From the NCBI RefSeq assembly GCF_035083965.1, contig NC_089730.1, positions 21,344,027 to 21,408,026 of the forward strand: 64,000 nt of DNA, given 5' to 3'. The position numbers were made by a program, and so were the translations under genes. Below the pieces are notes generated by a model, which was not told the origin of the DNA, did no database searches, and saw nothing but the letters and a program-made list of their open reading frames with translations. Numbering within the stretch: the stretch's first letter is position 1; each line of letters begins with the position of its first letter. Source of the DNA: Branchiostoma lanceolatum (taxonomy: Eukaryota; Chordata; Leptocardii; Amphioxiformes; Branchiostomatidae). Shown in pieces: positions 31,901-43,700 of this stretch.

Positions 31901-34255
31901 GATATGAGCCAAGATAATGGAGACAATAAACAACAGATACGTGCACACACAAATCTTGGTCAAACATACAGACTTCTTGGTAAACCAGACCAGGCAACAT
32001 CTCACATCAGCACAGCCTTACAGATGGCGCAGCAGACAGGGGATCAACATGGACAGATGAATGTTTACTTCTGCATGGGTGAGATGCAGAGGAACCAGCT
32101 TGACTCCCCACGGACATCTGTCCAGTATTATGAACAGTATCTCGCACTGGCCAAGCAGCTTGGGAACAAGTATAAGGAAAGAGTGGCTCACAACAAATTG
32201 GGACTGGCCCATTTTGAGATGGGGGAGTATGACACAGCGTTAGAGTGGCATCAAAAGGACCTGAAGGCAAGTGAAGAAAGCGGAGACAAGAATGAACAGA
32301 TAAATGCTCTTAGGAATGTGGGTAATGTATACTGGTCAATGGGTAAAGTGGACCAGGCAACATCCCACTTCAACACAGCCTTACAGATGGCACAGCAGAC
32401 AGGGGATCAACATGGACAGATGTATGTTTACTGTAAGCTGGGAGACATGCAGAGGGAACAACTCCACTCCCCACGTACAGCCATCCAGTATTATGAACAG
32501 CAACTCGCACTGGCCAGGCAGTTGGGGGACAGATATGAGGAGGGAGTGGCTTACAACAGGCTTGGACTGGCTTATGGTAAAGCAGGGGAGTATGAAGAAG
32601 CACTTGAGTTGCATCGGAAGTACTTAAATATCAGCCAAGAAAGAGGAGACAAGAAGGAACAGATAACAGCACATACAGCCGTAGGTAATGCATACAGTCT
32701 ATTAGGTAAGGTGGACCAGGCAACATCCCACCTGGAAACTGCCATACAGATGGCACAGCAAATAGATCAGTATAAGCAAATTAAAGTTTATTTCTCCATG
32801 GGTGAGATGCAGAGGGAACAACTCCACTCCCCACGTACATCCATCCAGTATTACGAAGAGCACCTCGCACTAGCCAGGCAGTTGGAGGACATGCATGAGG
32901 AAGGAATGGCTTGCCACAAACTGGGATTGGCCCATGATGAAATGGAAGAGTATCAGCTAGCTTTGGAGTGGCATCAGAAGGCACTAAAGACGTGCCAAGA
33001 ACACGGAACCAAACAAGAACAGATAGCAGCACAGACATGTGTGGGTGACACATACAGAAAACTGGGAAACTCAGAACAAGCGACATTCCACTTCAACGCA
33101 GCCTTACAGATGGCACAGCAGACAGGGGATCTACATGGACAGATGAGGGTTTACTGTAAGTTGGGCGACTTGCAGAGGGAACAACTCCAATCCCCGCGTA
33201 CATCCATCCAGTATTATGAACAGTACCTCGCACTGGCGCGGCAGTTGGGGAACAGTGGCGAAGAGGGAAATGCATATGGCAAACTAGGAGTTGCCTATTA
33301 TGCAATCGAGGAGTATCGGAAAGCACTGGACTGTTTTCACAAGGACCTAAATTCAATTCAAGAATATAGGAAAATGAAAGACCACATAACAACTCACAAA
33401 AATATAGCTGATTGCTACCAGAAACTGCGCATCATTGACCAGGCGACACATCATTATCAATCAGCACTGTCCATTGCCAAGGAGGCTGGGAACAAGACTG
33501 AACAAATGGACACTTGCCGTGAACTGGGGGATATACATTGGAGACAGTTACAAGAACCACAGGTCTCCAAAACATATTACACAGATATGTTGAAATTAGC
33601 CAAAGAGTTGGAGACTAAGGATATGGAGAGGCAGGCCTGCAACAGACTGGGGTTGGCTTGTAATGACACGAATGATAGCGAGGCAGCTCTGGATTGGCAT
33701 TCGAAATACCTCGAAATGAGCCAAGACAATGAAAACAAGATTCCAGCACACAAGAATATAGCTGTGACCTACAAGGCACTGAGTAAACCGGACCTGGCAA
33801 GATCTCACTATCAGTCAGCGTTGACTATTGCCATGGAGACAGGAAACAAACAGCAGCAGATGGACATTAACCGTCAAATGGGTGATTTACACATGGAACA
33901 GCTACATGAGCCACAAATTTCACTTAATTATTACACAGAAATGTTGGCATTAGCCAGGAACTTGGAGAGAAAGCCCGAGGAGGGGCAGGCTTACAACAGG
34001 CTAGGAGCGGCTCACTATCACATGAGGGAGTATGAAACAGCTTTGGAGTGGCTTCAGAAGTTTCTGAAAATGAGCAAAGAAACCGGAGACAGGAAAGAAG
34101 AGATAAATGCTTATAAAAACATAGCTGGTACTTACCAGACACTGGGTAAACCGGACCAGGCCATATCTCACTATCAGTCAGCCATGGCCATCGCCATGGA
34201 GACAGGAAACAAACAGGAACAGGAGGACATTGCCAAAGATCTGGCTAGTCTGTAA
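28978..34255 (+). CDS. Death-effector-domain protein with a long TPR array
   Basis: Four coding exons join in phase: 28978-29257, 29523-29684, 29858-30016 and 30528-34255 (1,442 residues). Residues 1-93 form a death effector domain: LAQLYLKISDNLTEDDV, a central SLLSL/LEIFNML helix and GNLGFLVQILRCLG. The usual C-terminal RxDL motif is not obvious. Residues 94-200 are acidic and Ser/Thr-rich with LASLHIRELERLTDEP, a likely helix. The rest is a TPR array with a roughly 120-residue higher-order repeat (three TPRs each), marked by YYEQYLALARQLGD, EALEWHQKHL and ATSHFNTALQMAQQTGD. The domain mix points to a cytosolic adaptor that links a DED partner (FADD or caspase-8 type) to TPR ligands. The start lies 47 nt after an acceptor. 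The long array is uninterrupted by introns. Confidence 0.88.
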
Positions 34256-34314
34256 CAATGAAGAGTTCTACCACCAAACGGCATGAGTTGAACAAGATTG
34301 TGTGTGATAATACG

Positions 34315-34320
34315 AATAAA
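34315..34320 (+). terminator. Poly(A) signal of the DED-TPR gene
   Basis: AATAAA 60 bp after the stop codon, followed by an A-run. Confidence 0.6.
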
Positions 34321-35062
34321 AAAAGTTTGAAAGCAAGAACAAAAACATTATCTTGTAATTTGTAGGGACCGAAAATTGTTGTCCTTACAGCTAAAGCTAT
34401 ATATGCTAGTTTTCAGCATAAACGAACCGGCTATAATATCAAAGACCATACCAGGGTGAAGAATACATAGAATGAAGTCCTCCCCACCACACAATAACAC
34501 AAAAAGGCACTAAGACCTCCTTAATGTTCCAGTGAAGTCATTGGGAATAATCTTTTGTTATGTGATGCGAAGTCCCAGCTGCAGCTTGCTTGATAATAAA
34601 CAGTGCTCAAATGTCAATGGTCACGAGATAAGAGGTTCGTCTGTAATGGATTTAGTTTCCTTCGGTTGTGAGGAAAAAGTAAGACAGATTCGAGTGGCTA
34701 GTAGCTTGCTGATAGTCTTGTGAGGCATTATCAAGCCGTATGTCTGCCATGTATACACTGTATATTTTGAAAGTGTAACTAAGTTCTTGGTTTCATTGAA
34801 ATGAAGCCAAGTGAAAGACAGCTTTGTATAGATGCATGATTTTGAGAGACTATGTAAAAATAATTTCCTCAGCTTGAGATAGAGGAACAGAGCCATGTAC
34901 ATACCACTCAGTTGTATCACTGCAGTTAAAATGTTCTAATCCCGTCACTTTTCTTATATTTCCATTGCATAGTTACTAATACTTAGAACCATCCCGTACA
35001 TGAGGGTTACGAATAATTCTAAACTAACGCTAATAGCGACAATATGAAAATGTGCCACTCAA

Positions 35063-35286
35063 GTAGCCTCTACCGGGCTCCATAGGTCTAGGTCAAACTG
35101 TACTACCTGGCTGGTGAACTTCTCTGGAATATAATCGCACAGACTCTGTGTAGCCAAATTTTAGTGTTTGTTAACCAGCTGCTGCCACGCCGCGTGCCTG
35201 CGAAGCTGGTTTGTTAGCCTAATGGCGGTTGTACCGGTCATATACTACGATATAGATATAAACCCCAGGAGCCTGGTAGAGGCTAC
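35063..35286. mobile_element. MITE with GTAGCCTCTACC ends
   Basis: Left end GTAGCCTCTACCGGGCTCC and right end GGAGCCTGGTAGAGGCTAC are inverted repeats 224 bp apart. An inner pair (AACCAGCTGCTGCC / GCGAAGCTGGTTTG) is also visible. No clear target duplication. Confidence 0.7.
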
Positions 35287-35670
35287 ATTAAAACCTTATA
35301 GGTGTATACGTACATGTAGCAAATGAAATCTATTACAACGACCCTTATATGTCTTTACTTTATATCCTAAATGTTGTTTTAAAGATCTGATTAAACTGAA
35401 TTATTCACCACAGCGGGAAAGTGTGTGACATGATATATATGATAACTTCTCGCCCAGACCAACTGTTCTAAGTAAACACTAGACAGCGTACAGATGGAAC
35501 AGTTCTGTAATGTCCTCTGTACCATGCGTCGGGCGAAGGCCTGTGTAATCAGTGTACAAACACACAAATAAACAAAACAAACATTTAGTTCTGAGCATAT
35601 ATATGACTTCCATCGGTCAGTATTGACCATGTTAAAACACTAATTCACAACAGCCTTACAGCATCGATTA

Positions 35671-35782
35671 TTATTCTCCAAGCAGAGGCTTCGATCGAGA
35701 GGGGTAGTTTTGTCCGGGATTTTAACGTTTAAAATCCCGGACAAAACTACCCCTCTCGATCGAAGCCTCTGCTTAGAGAATA
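35671..35782. mobile_element. hAT-type MITE, family A copy 2
   Basis: A 112-bp near-perfect foldback with arms of about 53 bp (TTATTCTCCAAGCAGAGGCT ... to GAGAATA). It is flanked by the 8-bp duplication ATCGATTA (35663-35670 and 35783-35790). It shares the CTCCAAGCAGA end with the copies at 13397 and 38761. Confidence 0.88.
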
Positions 35783-35948
35783 ATCGATTATGGCTAAACA
35801 GCCCTTTACGAGAATGACAGTCTCTGGCACAAACATCACATCTGTAAGCTGACTCAGATCTGTTGCAAATCTCATTTCTGCGGATCCGCTTTTCTGAGCA
35901 TAGAATTACAATTATTTTATTGTCATGAAAAAAGTTGTAGTCCAAAAC

Positions 35949-35980
35949 AAACAAACAAACAAACAAACAAACAAACAAAC
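35949..35980. repeat. (CAAA)n microsatellite
   Basis: Eight CAAA units, of the kind found at retroposon 3' ends; no attached element was recognised. Confidence 0.85.
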
Positions 35981-37009
35981 ACTCAAAACAGTCACTAGTT
36001 AGGGCCCGTTCACACGTGTGCCTATATTCAAGACAGTATGTTGAGTTTCGTATCAACATTTATCATTTTGATTAGGCCATTTTCTAATTTGACCTACCGC
36101 TGTGCAGCCCAGTCATCGAATCGGAAAATGTTGCTTCTTCGGCCGCGTACTGTACCTAAATCAAGGAAATGTCAGTACGGAACTTATACGGATTTCAATA
36201 AACGCACATGTGTAAACGGGCATTAAGGGTTAAATGGTGACCGTCCCAAAAGCCATTGTATTTCAGCCTTAATTGTGCGATGTTGGTTGTCAATAAAGTA
36301 GAAGAACAATACTTCGCTAAAGACAAAGCGTTGATTGGAAGAGTCGGTCGTTAAATGTCGACAAACCTTCAGATATACGCCGATGACGTCATCGAAGTAG
36401 TGCTGTTCATCAACCTCCAGAAAGGGGGCGTACCTGAGTATCCCTGCTGACGTCACCACCAGGATAGCAACCGTTTGAGTGACCTTGGAGTAGGGGAAAA
36501 GAAAATGAAATGTTCCTACGCTTCTTCAGAGGTACAGTACGTAAGTAGCCAAAATTTGATACATTCAGTAAAACAGGCCGATTGTTTTTAAAGAAAAACC
36601 TGCTTGAAACAGTCTGCAAAATCTACTGGCTAAATGTATCAGCAGCAGGTCATTGTGGTATTGTAACTAGGGCTGCCAGCTCAGAAATCCATCTTATATC
36701 TCATAAAAATCCCAATTTGGTGGCCTTAGAAAATACATTTAACACATACGAATATACAGGTAAAAATAAATACCCAGTCTCGACGTCCTCCCGGATAGGA
36801 TTGAGGCCCTGTGTTTTGGGAGCGCCACGCCTCAACCACGTTATATTAAAGAAACTACCACACGTAGCAATAGAGTAGAGGCCCTTCACGTTGTTAATTT
36901 ACAGTCCCATAGACACAATTACTGTATTAAAGTCATCTGAGAGCACTGAACGGTAGCCACTTCAAACCCTAGCGATTCATACCAAGGCTGCAAAAAAAGA
37001 GTCGACACA

Positions 37010-37256
37010 CCCAATAACTATGACAAACAATACTCAATAACAATTAATCTCTCCTTAACTGAGAAGCATGGGCGTCATGTGCTATTTATAGACCGTGACC
37101 TGTGTGTGCAGGTAGCGGGGGAATAACCCAGTACGCCCGGCTGTTGTATTCACGTCTTTATCAAAGCACATGTTGACCCATGGAACAATTAGCTGGTTAA
37201 ACTTTAACCGGGAAATACAGAACTTGGAAGCGTTAGGCTGACTTCTGTGCGCATTA
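37010..37256 (+). promoter_or_regulatory. Upstream block shared with the lectin gene; likely promoter region
   Basis: About 240 bp ending just before the presumed start of the sushi gene is repeated, diverged, at 48880-49125 upstream of the lectin gene. Shared pieces include GGGGGAATAACCCAGTA / GGGGGAATACCCCAGTA and CTGACTTCTGTG / CTGACTTCCGTG. A CATTATAAGC box follows at about 37251-37260. Promoter function is inferred from position. Confidence 0.5.
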
Positions 37257-37257
37257 T

Positions 37258-37327
37258 AAGCACGCAACATCACCTGAACACCTGCAGACGGCATTTCCAG
37301 GTGTGGACAGTTGGAGGTGCAGAACAG
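37258..37327 (+). other. Probable 5' UTR exon of the sushi gene
   Basis: Sequence following the TATAAG-like box ends at a good donor (GCAGAACAG|GTGAGT). It would join the acceptor TTACTTAAG just upstream of the ATG at 37787. Confidence 0.45.
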
Positions 37328-37534
37328 GTGAGTGTCTATCTCTCTAGTTTAGATGTAGATGACCAAGAGATGCGCTTAACTTTCACCCTCAGGAATACAG
37401 TTCAAAACACAGCCCGTGACGGTCATTTTATTTACATTTTGAGTTCGGCACAGTTAAGGAGTAGTAGCGGCCCACGGAGGATATATATAGTAACATATGG
37501 TCCCAAGTACTACATGTTGTAGAATTGGCCACGG

Positions 37535-37590
37535 TGTGACTTCAAGGTGTTGACAAGAATCTAAAGGTTCTGGGTTCAAATCCCATTCCA
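37535..37590 (+). repeat. tRNA-like SINE head fragment
   Basis: Contains CTGGGTTCAAATCCCA, a B-box with a T-arm stem, preceded by a weak A-box-like stretch. No body or tail recognised. Confidence 0.3.
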
Positions 37591-37786
37591 AAATATTTTA
37601 TTACAATACGTCTGTCGTACGGAGAAGGAGAGTAGGTCAGCAACTTGCCACTTTAAGAAGTTGCGATTACCTTGTTTTAAAGACCCTTTATTGACACATT
37701 TGTAGTGATATAAAAACCTCGTGCTTTCTTAAATTTGTCTTCTACATATTGACGTCCGTTTTCGTCCCTTACTTAAGAACAGAACA

Positions 37787-40700
37787 ATGTCGTCCTCACC
37801 GGGCAACAGCAAGCTGCTCCCTCGGGGCAGGTCGCCTCATGGCCCGACTAAAACAGCCTGGACCACCCGGTGCGACCACCTGCTGCCTCGGGGAGAGTTT
37901 ACCGGGCGGACACGGAGCAGACGGCAGAAGGCCAGACACAAGACTAGGGCAACATCGGCGCCTGGAAACATTGGCAATTTACCGGTATCAAAGTCAAGCT
38001 TCATATTATTCCTCTATTAATACTTTGCAATCATAATATCGCCCTACAAAACATGTGCTAGTTCTGCTTTACCCTGTACATGTATCGCGTATGGTAGATT
38101 CTTGTGTCAATTTGTGATTATAGTATGAATCTACTTCCCGTTTTGATGTTTGAAAGCTTTGACAACGTTTAGCTAAATCTACGGCCATAATACAAAAGAA
38201 TGTATAGGCTTTTTGACAACAAATAGATAGAATTGACTTTCACTCCATGATTATGATGAGCGATAAGAGATTTAAGTAGGAAAGCATTCTTAATTACTCC
38301 TCGGCAGTTTGAGAACTTCCTACATATGTAGTACGTTTTACGGACAATTTTTTTTTTCAGTATACATTTGCCGAAGAAACTATGTGGTCTAAAGCTTAAG
38401 AGTCTAAGGCATTTTAAGTTTCGTCAGTTCCTACAAGCATCTAACGTGGGTAATACGAAACGAGAAGTAAACCTCTGTAACCTTGTTTACTTCAAGAATT
38501 ATATATGATCGTGAGTACGTCCTAATTTGAATTTCTCAGCAATAAAGAAATAACCGTAATCATCCCATACGGTCGGAAGGTAGAATAGTTACCAGCAACT
38601 GTTTTATATCATGTCTAGATCTCACTTATGATAATATTCATCCCCAGAAAGCGAGATCGTGCAAACGCGTCAAAGGGTCGTTCATGTGGGAAGAGCTCTC
38701 TGCATGGGACCTTCAGGACCTCCAAGTAGGAAATGTTCTCTTTTGGGTTGTAGCGCATAACTAGTCTCCAAGCAGACGTTTAGGTAAACTTGAGATTCTA
38801 ACCTTTCTGACTGCTAGGACTCTTTGATTGGTATTCACCAAACGGCATCTGGATGGGTACCTGTCAGAAAAGGCGGGCAGTCAGAAAAGGGTACGATCTT
38901 CCACCTAACATCTGCTTGGAGATTTACGCATAACCATAACCAGTAGGCCATATCATGACACCAGTTTTTTTACCTGGGTGGAGTTAGTTCAAGCTGCACT
39001 TAAATGCGCATTGATGAGGTTGTACATTGGAATGCACCCCAGCTTGTACTCGTACGGGTACAAAGCAGCCATCTTCCATGCAAAGTAGAATAGTGTATAT
39101 AGCGGTCAGTCAGAAAGCTTCAAAAGCTTCCCATGCCCTGCGTACGTGTGCATTGTATATATTTGAACATCAAATTCATTGCGAGGTATGCATGCAGCAA
39201 CATAAACGTCCTGGTTATACAACATGATACAACACTGAGTCTTCGGCTCTTTTCGTCTCCGGAGACGGTAGGCAGCTTCGGTCAGTCTCTCGGCTTCAGT
39301 CAGTCACTTTGTGTAGTCCTGGCTTACGTAGCAGTGTCTCTCATGGCTCATGAGGCCTGCTCTTGCACTACAAGCTCTACCTCAGAATGCACAGTTAAAC
39401 ACTTCACCGGTATTTATCCTCCCAGTTCTGTTCTTTTCCCTATAGCCATATGTCTTGCTTCCGAGACCCGGCTTTCAAGGGCAGCCCTGTCCAGTTTCAT
39501 ACTGGTGTATATAGCGAGTTTATAGCGCATAAAACACCGTGCCCTGCAATGGAATATACGACGTTTAGGATTTACCTAGCGCCTTTCCAACGTCTCAGGT
39601 GGACAGAACACTACAGCCCAGCAGTGAAAATGACGACGATGACGTCACCACAGACCCATCACCGCCTCGGGACTTCCCAGGTGATCGGTACGTCATAGTT
39701 TTCACGCCTTAAAAGCACAAAACTCGCGGCCTTATAAGGATGGATATTGACCTTGACCTTGACATATTGCTGTTAACGTTCCTGATTGACGATTTTGCGT
39801 TGATGACCAAGTAGAACGATTCTTATATGTGTTAAACGATACACAACCTGTTCCAAGGTGTGTGGCCGTTGAAGAAAAGGAGGAAGAGTTCCACTACGAA
39901 GTAACAGAGCACAATACTTCAGTCGAGTCAAATGTGCAAAAGGTACTAAGTGCTGCCTTTAGTTTTTACCCTGTTTTTATTTTAATTCCGTTGCATTTTA
40001 TCTTTTATCTTGGTATGAAACCCCCAAAGGATGTAGATAGATAAGATGTTTGTGTTTGTTTGGTTTGTTTGTCTGTTCTTATATGTCATTTTCACAGATC
40101 CCCCTTAAAAGACAGCCGAGTTGTGACTCCCTTTTCACCGGGAAGCACATCAAGCCCGCCGCCGTCTGGACGCCGTACGGCCCGCCGCTGTACGGGTACG
40201 GCTCCTCCCTGAACCCGCCGCGCAGGAAAGGGCCGGACGCGCTGGTCATCCTCGCCGCCATCTTCTACTGCCTGGCCGCCCTGACAGCTGTGGTCTTCGC
40301 TGTCCTGTTCGAGACAAACGTCCTGTCAGGTGAGTGCAGCGTAGCGAAAGCTTCTGCCATATACTGCTGCCTTTCCGCTGACGCTGTCGTGGTCGACCAC
40401 AAAGTCGCTCAGGTGAGATCCTTTTTATGACAACCTCTTTTTCATTAACTTGCATCTCGTCCCTTTTTCACAACTGCCAGGTGAGTAGCGTAGCTACTAT
40501 TTCTTCTACTTCCTTGCCGTTAGAACAGTCTTGGTCTTCCTAGCTCTGTTTCGGACTAAATCGGTGTCAAGTGAGCCGCTTTCTTTGGTTTTCTATTTCT
40601 AATCAGCCTATTGTTTTTGCCGTTTTGTACACGCCAGTAGTTTTTCTTGCTTGAATAATACTTTTTTTTATCTTCTACAATAATAGTTCTGTACCTATAT

Positions 40701-43700
40701 GCCGACACTTAGCCCGTGATAGGGCATGAACGTATGATAAAGTTTTTTTATTATGTTAATGATCCTTTGTGAGAACATCAAATTTCATTTTTCATGTCTG
40801 CTGGATCGCTCGACAGTGTACACGCCCCCCGAGCCCGTGCCTGCGTGGCTTCAGCAGTTTTCCCCGGAGATGCAGAGGTGGTACCGGTTGGCGCTGGCCG
40901 GAGGGCGGGACGCATCGGCGATACAGCCGCCGGGAACCGTGCAGCAGCCGACCTTACCGCCTCCGGTGGAGGAGTGTGAGTTACTTTAAGTCACGTCTAA
41001 GTTTTTCAGAGTTCGAGGCTGAGACCATTATAGCAAAGAAGATACATTGTATAATTTAAATTTCTGAAGGTTTTTGTCACTTCTCTCCAGTTTGCGGCAA
41101 AACGTCACTCCCAGAATCCCTCCCTGCCTTACGTCACGGCCACTTCAGCTGCACCAGCATCGCCTACTACAACATCCACGTGCGCATGTGCATCGCCAGG
41201 TGTCACGTGGGCTACCGGACCGATGACGCAGGCCTGCTGTTCTGCAACCGCGGCCGATGGGCGCCGATCAGACCCGAAGTCGTGTCGACTCTCGTCGGCG
41301 TCGGTCGGGCTGCCGTCACGATGCCGAAGACCGACCCTCGGGTGTTCGAGCATCTCGGCATCACCAACGAAGTTTATGCGGACGTGGCTCTCAACATTTT
41401 AGTGAAACTTGACCAAGTCCCTAACCTTTCTATCGTGAAAACATATCTAGACATGATCTCGGAGGACAATATCATCGACTTTGACATGATGCGACAGTTG
41501 CTGATCTGGGTCGGTCCGAATATTGAGAACGTTGTGGCGAACCTGGACTTCCTGGAGGTTCTGTCTCGTCTAAGTAGGGGGACTAACGCCATTTGAAATC
41601 ACGACGCCATGTAAAAACGCAAGGCCTTCATATTTGACTCTAGATTACGAAAATCCAAAGCTTTTATAGTGACGATTTGTTTGGAAACTTAAGGTCTCTT
41701 TTTCACATGGTTATATTACACCAAGCGATCAGTCACACCTAACACTGTAGTCAATGTTAGCAATTGAACAAATTGCAGACATTTGTAGACATTTTTGTTT
41801 GTAATTTGACAGCTTCTGTCTTTCTGTTTGCAGAGACATTTGGGGCGACCAGACATCCGGTTTGCAGAATCGTGGACTGCGGAGCTGAGGTACGTAACTC
41901 TATTTTCTTATCTAAATAGAAAATAACAAGAATACGTCAGAATAACAATTGTGGCATCAAATTACCTGGAAATATTGGAATTATTTCCCGGTACTTCATG
42001 TGGTTAGCAACCACGAAACAAAACGACAATTGCTTACACAAGGAGAAGAAAAGAAACACGATTTAGTTTGTTTGCAGGAAAGAGGATTGACAACATTGGT
42101 CTCTCATTTGAAGAATTTAGCTCATGGCCGAATCAACAGCAGCACGACAACATATAATTCCAGCGCCAGACTGGTCTGTTACCGAGGCTACCTACCCCGC
42201 CACCCGGTACTTACCTGCAATGCTTCTGGAGAATGGGACAAACCCGCAGCGTGCGACCCGGGTACGGCATTATTCTGATTTTCATGTGATATTAGGCTCG
42301 TAACCAAGGCTACCAATGAACATTTTTCATTTCTCAGCTCTGCTCGAATCTGTGAAAGGGCATAAATTATTTGCACGTAATGAATATGCGACAGATTTAT
42401 CAAAAACAATAAACATACACTCTATTTCATCGACAAAGCTAATCATTTCAAACTCTGATTTTCAATTTGAAACTTTGGTCTTATCGTTTGTATGTACGTA
42501 GTTACCTGCAGCCCACCTGAGGACCCCCCGCATGGCTCGTATCTGTGCCAAGGTCACGTGTTCTCTGACCGCTGTGACGTCAGCTGTGACGTTGGGTACG
42601 TACCGGAAACAGACGACACCCTGGGCTGCAGCTGGACCGGAAACTGGACCGCCTTTCCCAGAGTGAACACGACAGAGATGGAAAATGCTTTATCAGCAGG
42701 TTTGAGAAAATCATCCATTTTCTATTTTTCTAAATTATAGTATCTCGGATAGATACTTGAATGTGTTTTCGATTATATGTTGATATTAGGCATCTACAAT
42801 TTAAGCATGTTTCAAACTAAAAGGTGATTTGTACTGAACGCTTTTATTGTTCTGAATGCAACATCCAGTGTTCAACTTTTCCATTTGGCAGGCGTCGTTA
42901 TATCACAGACTCTGACTTGCGTCATCGCTGACTGTGGAAATATCTCAGTGAGTATCTCAGAATATGCATCAATCATCAAATACATATGATTCGATATGTA
43001 TCGTCTGCTAAATAGTTAAGTTGTGCTTTTTGTTACATTTGCATATGTTTGTATGTTTGAATAAAGCCAGAAATTGTATCAACAAAACAATAAAGTAACA
43101 AATTGAAATGAGATGATTTAAAAGCTTAGACAGAGACTATTGCCATACATTACTGAAAATCCTAAAAATATTTCATTTACCTCTTCTGTGAACAGATCCC
43201 CGCCCACGGTGACGTCACCTGTACAGGTACGACGTACGGTGAGACGTGCCATCTCACCTGTCAGGACGGTTACGAACGGCTGAGCCAAGACAACTTCACC
43301 TGCCGGGTGAACGGAGACACAGCACAGGCCACCTGGAGTGGGGAACCGGATTGTGTACCAAGTAATGCTACATATGTCATATTGATCCTACTTGCAAGAT
43401 TTTATACTGTCTGTGACGCTTAATACAGGACGTCTTAAATTAATGTTTCTACATGTACTTGTTAGCGTTGTCCCCTTAGCCCATCTCTCCATGTAACGCA
43501 TATTCTTTTGTCTTATCGAAAATTCGAAATACGTAGTCCAAGTGGCAAATAGACATGATATTCGAAACGATTCTAAAGATATCAACAATGTAGTCATCTT
43601 TGTTTACCAGTGAGTTGCGGAGCCCCTCCTGAGTTCCCCAATACCGCCATCCGGTGCGCCAGCGGACACACCTACCGGAACACCTGCGGAGTCACCTGTG

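Larger units (their letters stand above)
35480..36470 (-). pseudogene. Decayed partial copy of HSD17B8 (exons 3 and 4)
   Basis: Minus-strand sequence at about 36368-36460 matches exon 3 of the intact gene (TSAGILRYAPFLEVDEQH, then FDDVIGVYLK with a 3-nt insertion). The stretch at about 35485-35570 matches exon 4 (AFARRMVQRTLQNCSICTL). Exon order and strand are as in the functional gene at 56019-56665. Intron-derived similarity (AAATGAAATCTAT near 35322 and 55880) indicates a genomic segment duplication, not a processed copy. No other exons were found and the exon 3 start is lost. An hAT MITE has inserted between the two pieces. Confidence 0.8.

Noticed and set aside
30921-34142. Many minus-strand open frames opposite the TPR exon
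   Set aside because: They are regular shadows of the repeated TPR coding sequence and share its period.
39027-39698. Open frames of 66-130 codons in a sushi-gene intron
   Set aside because: No motif and no paired splice sites except the short exon 39599-39680, which is in another context.
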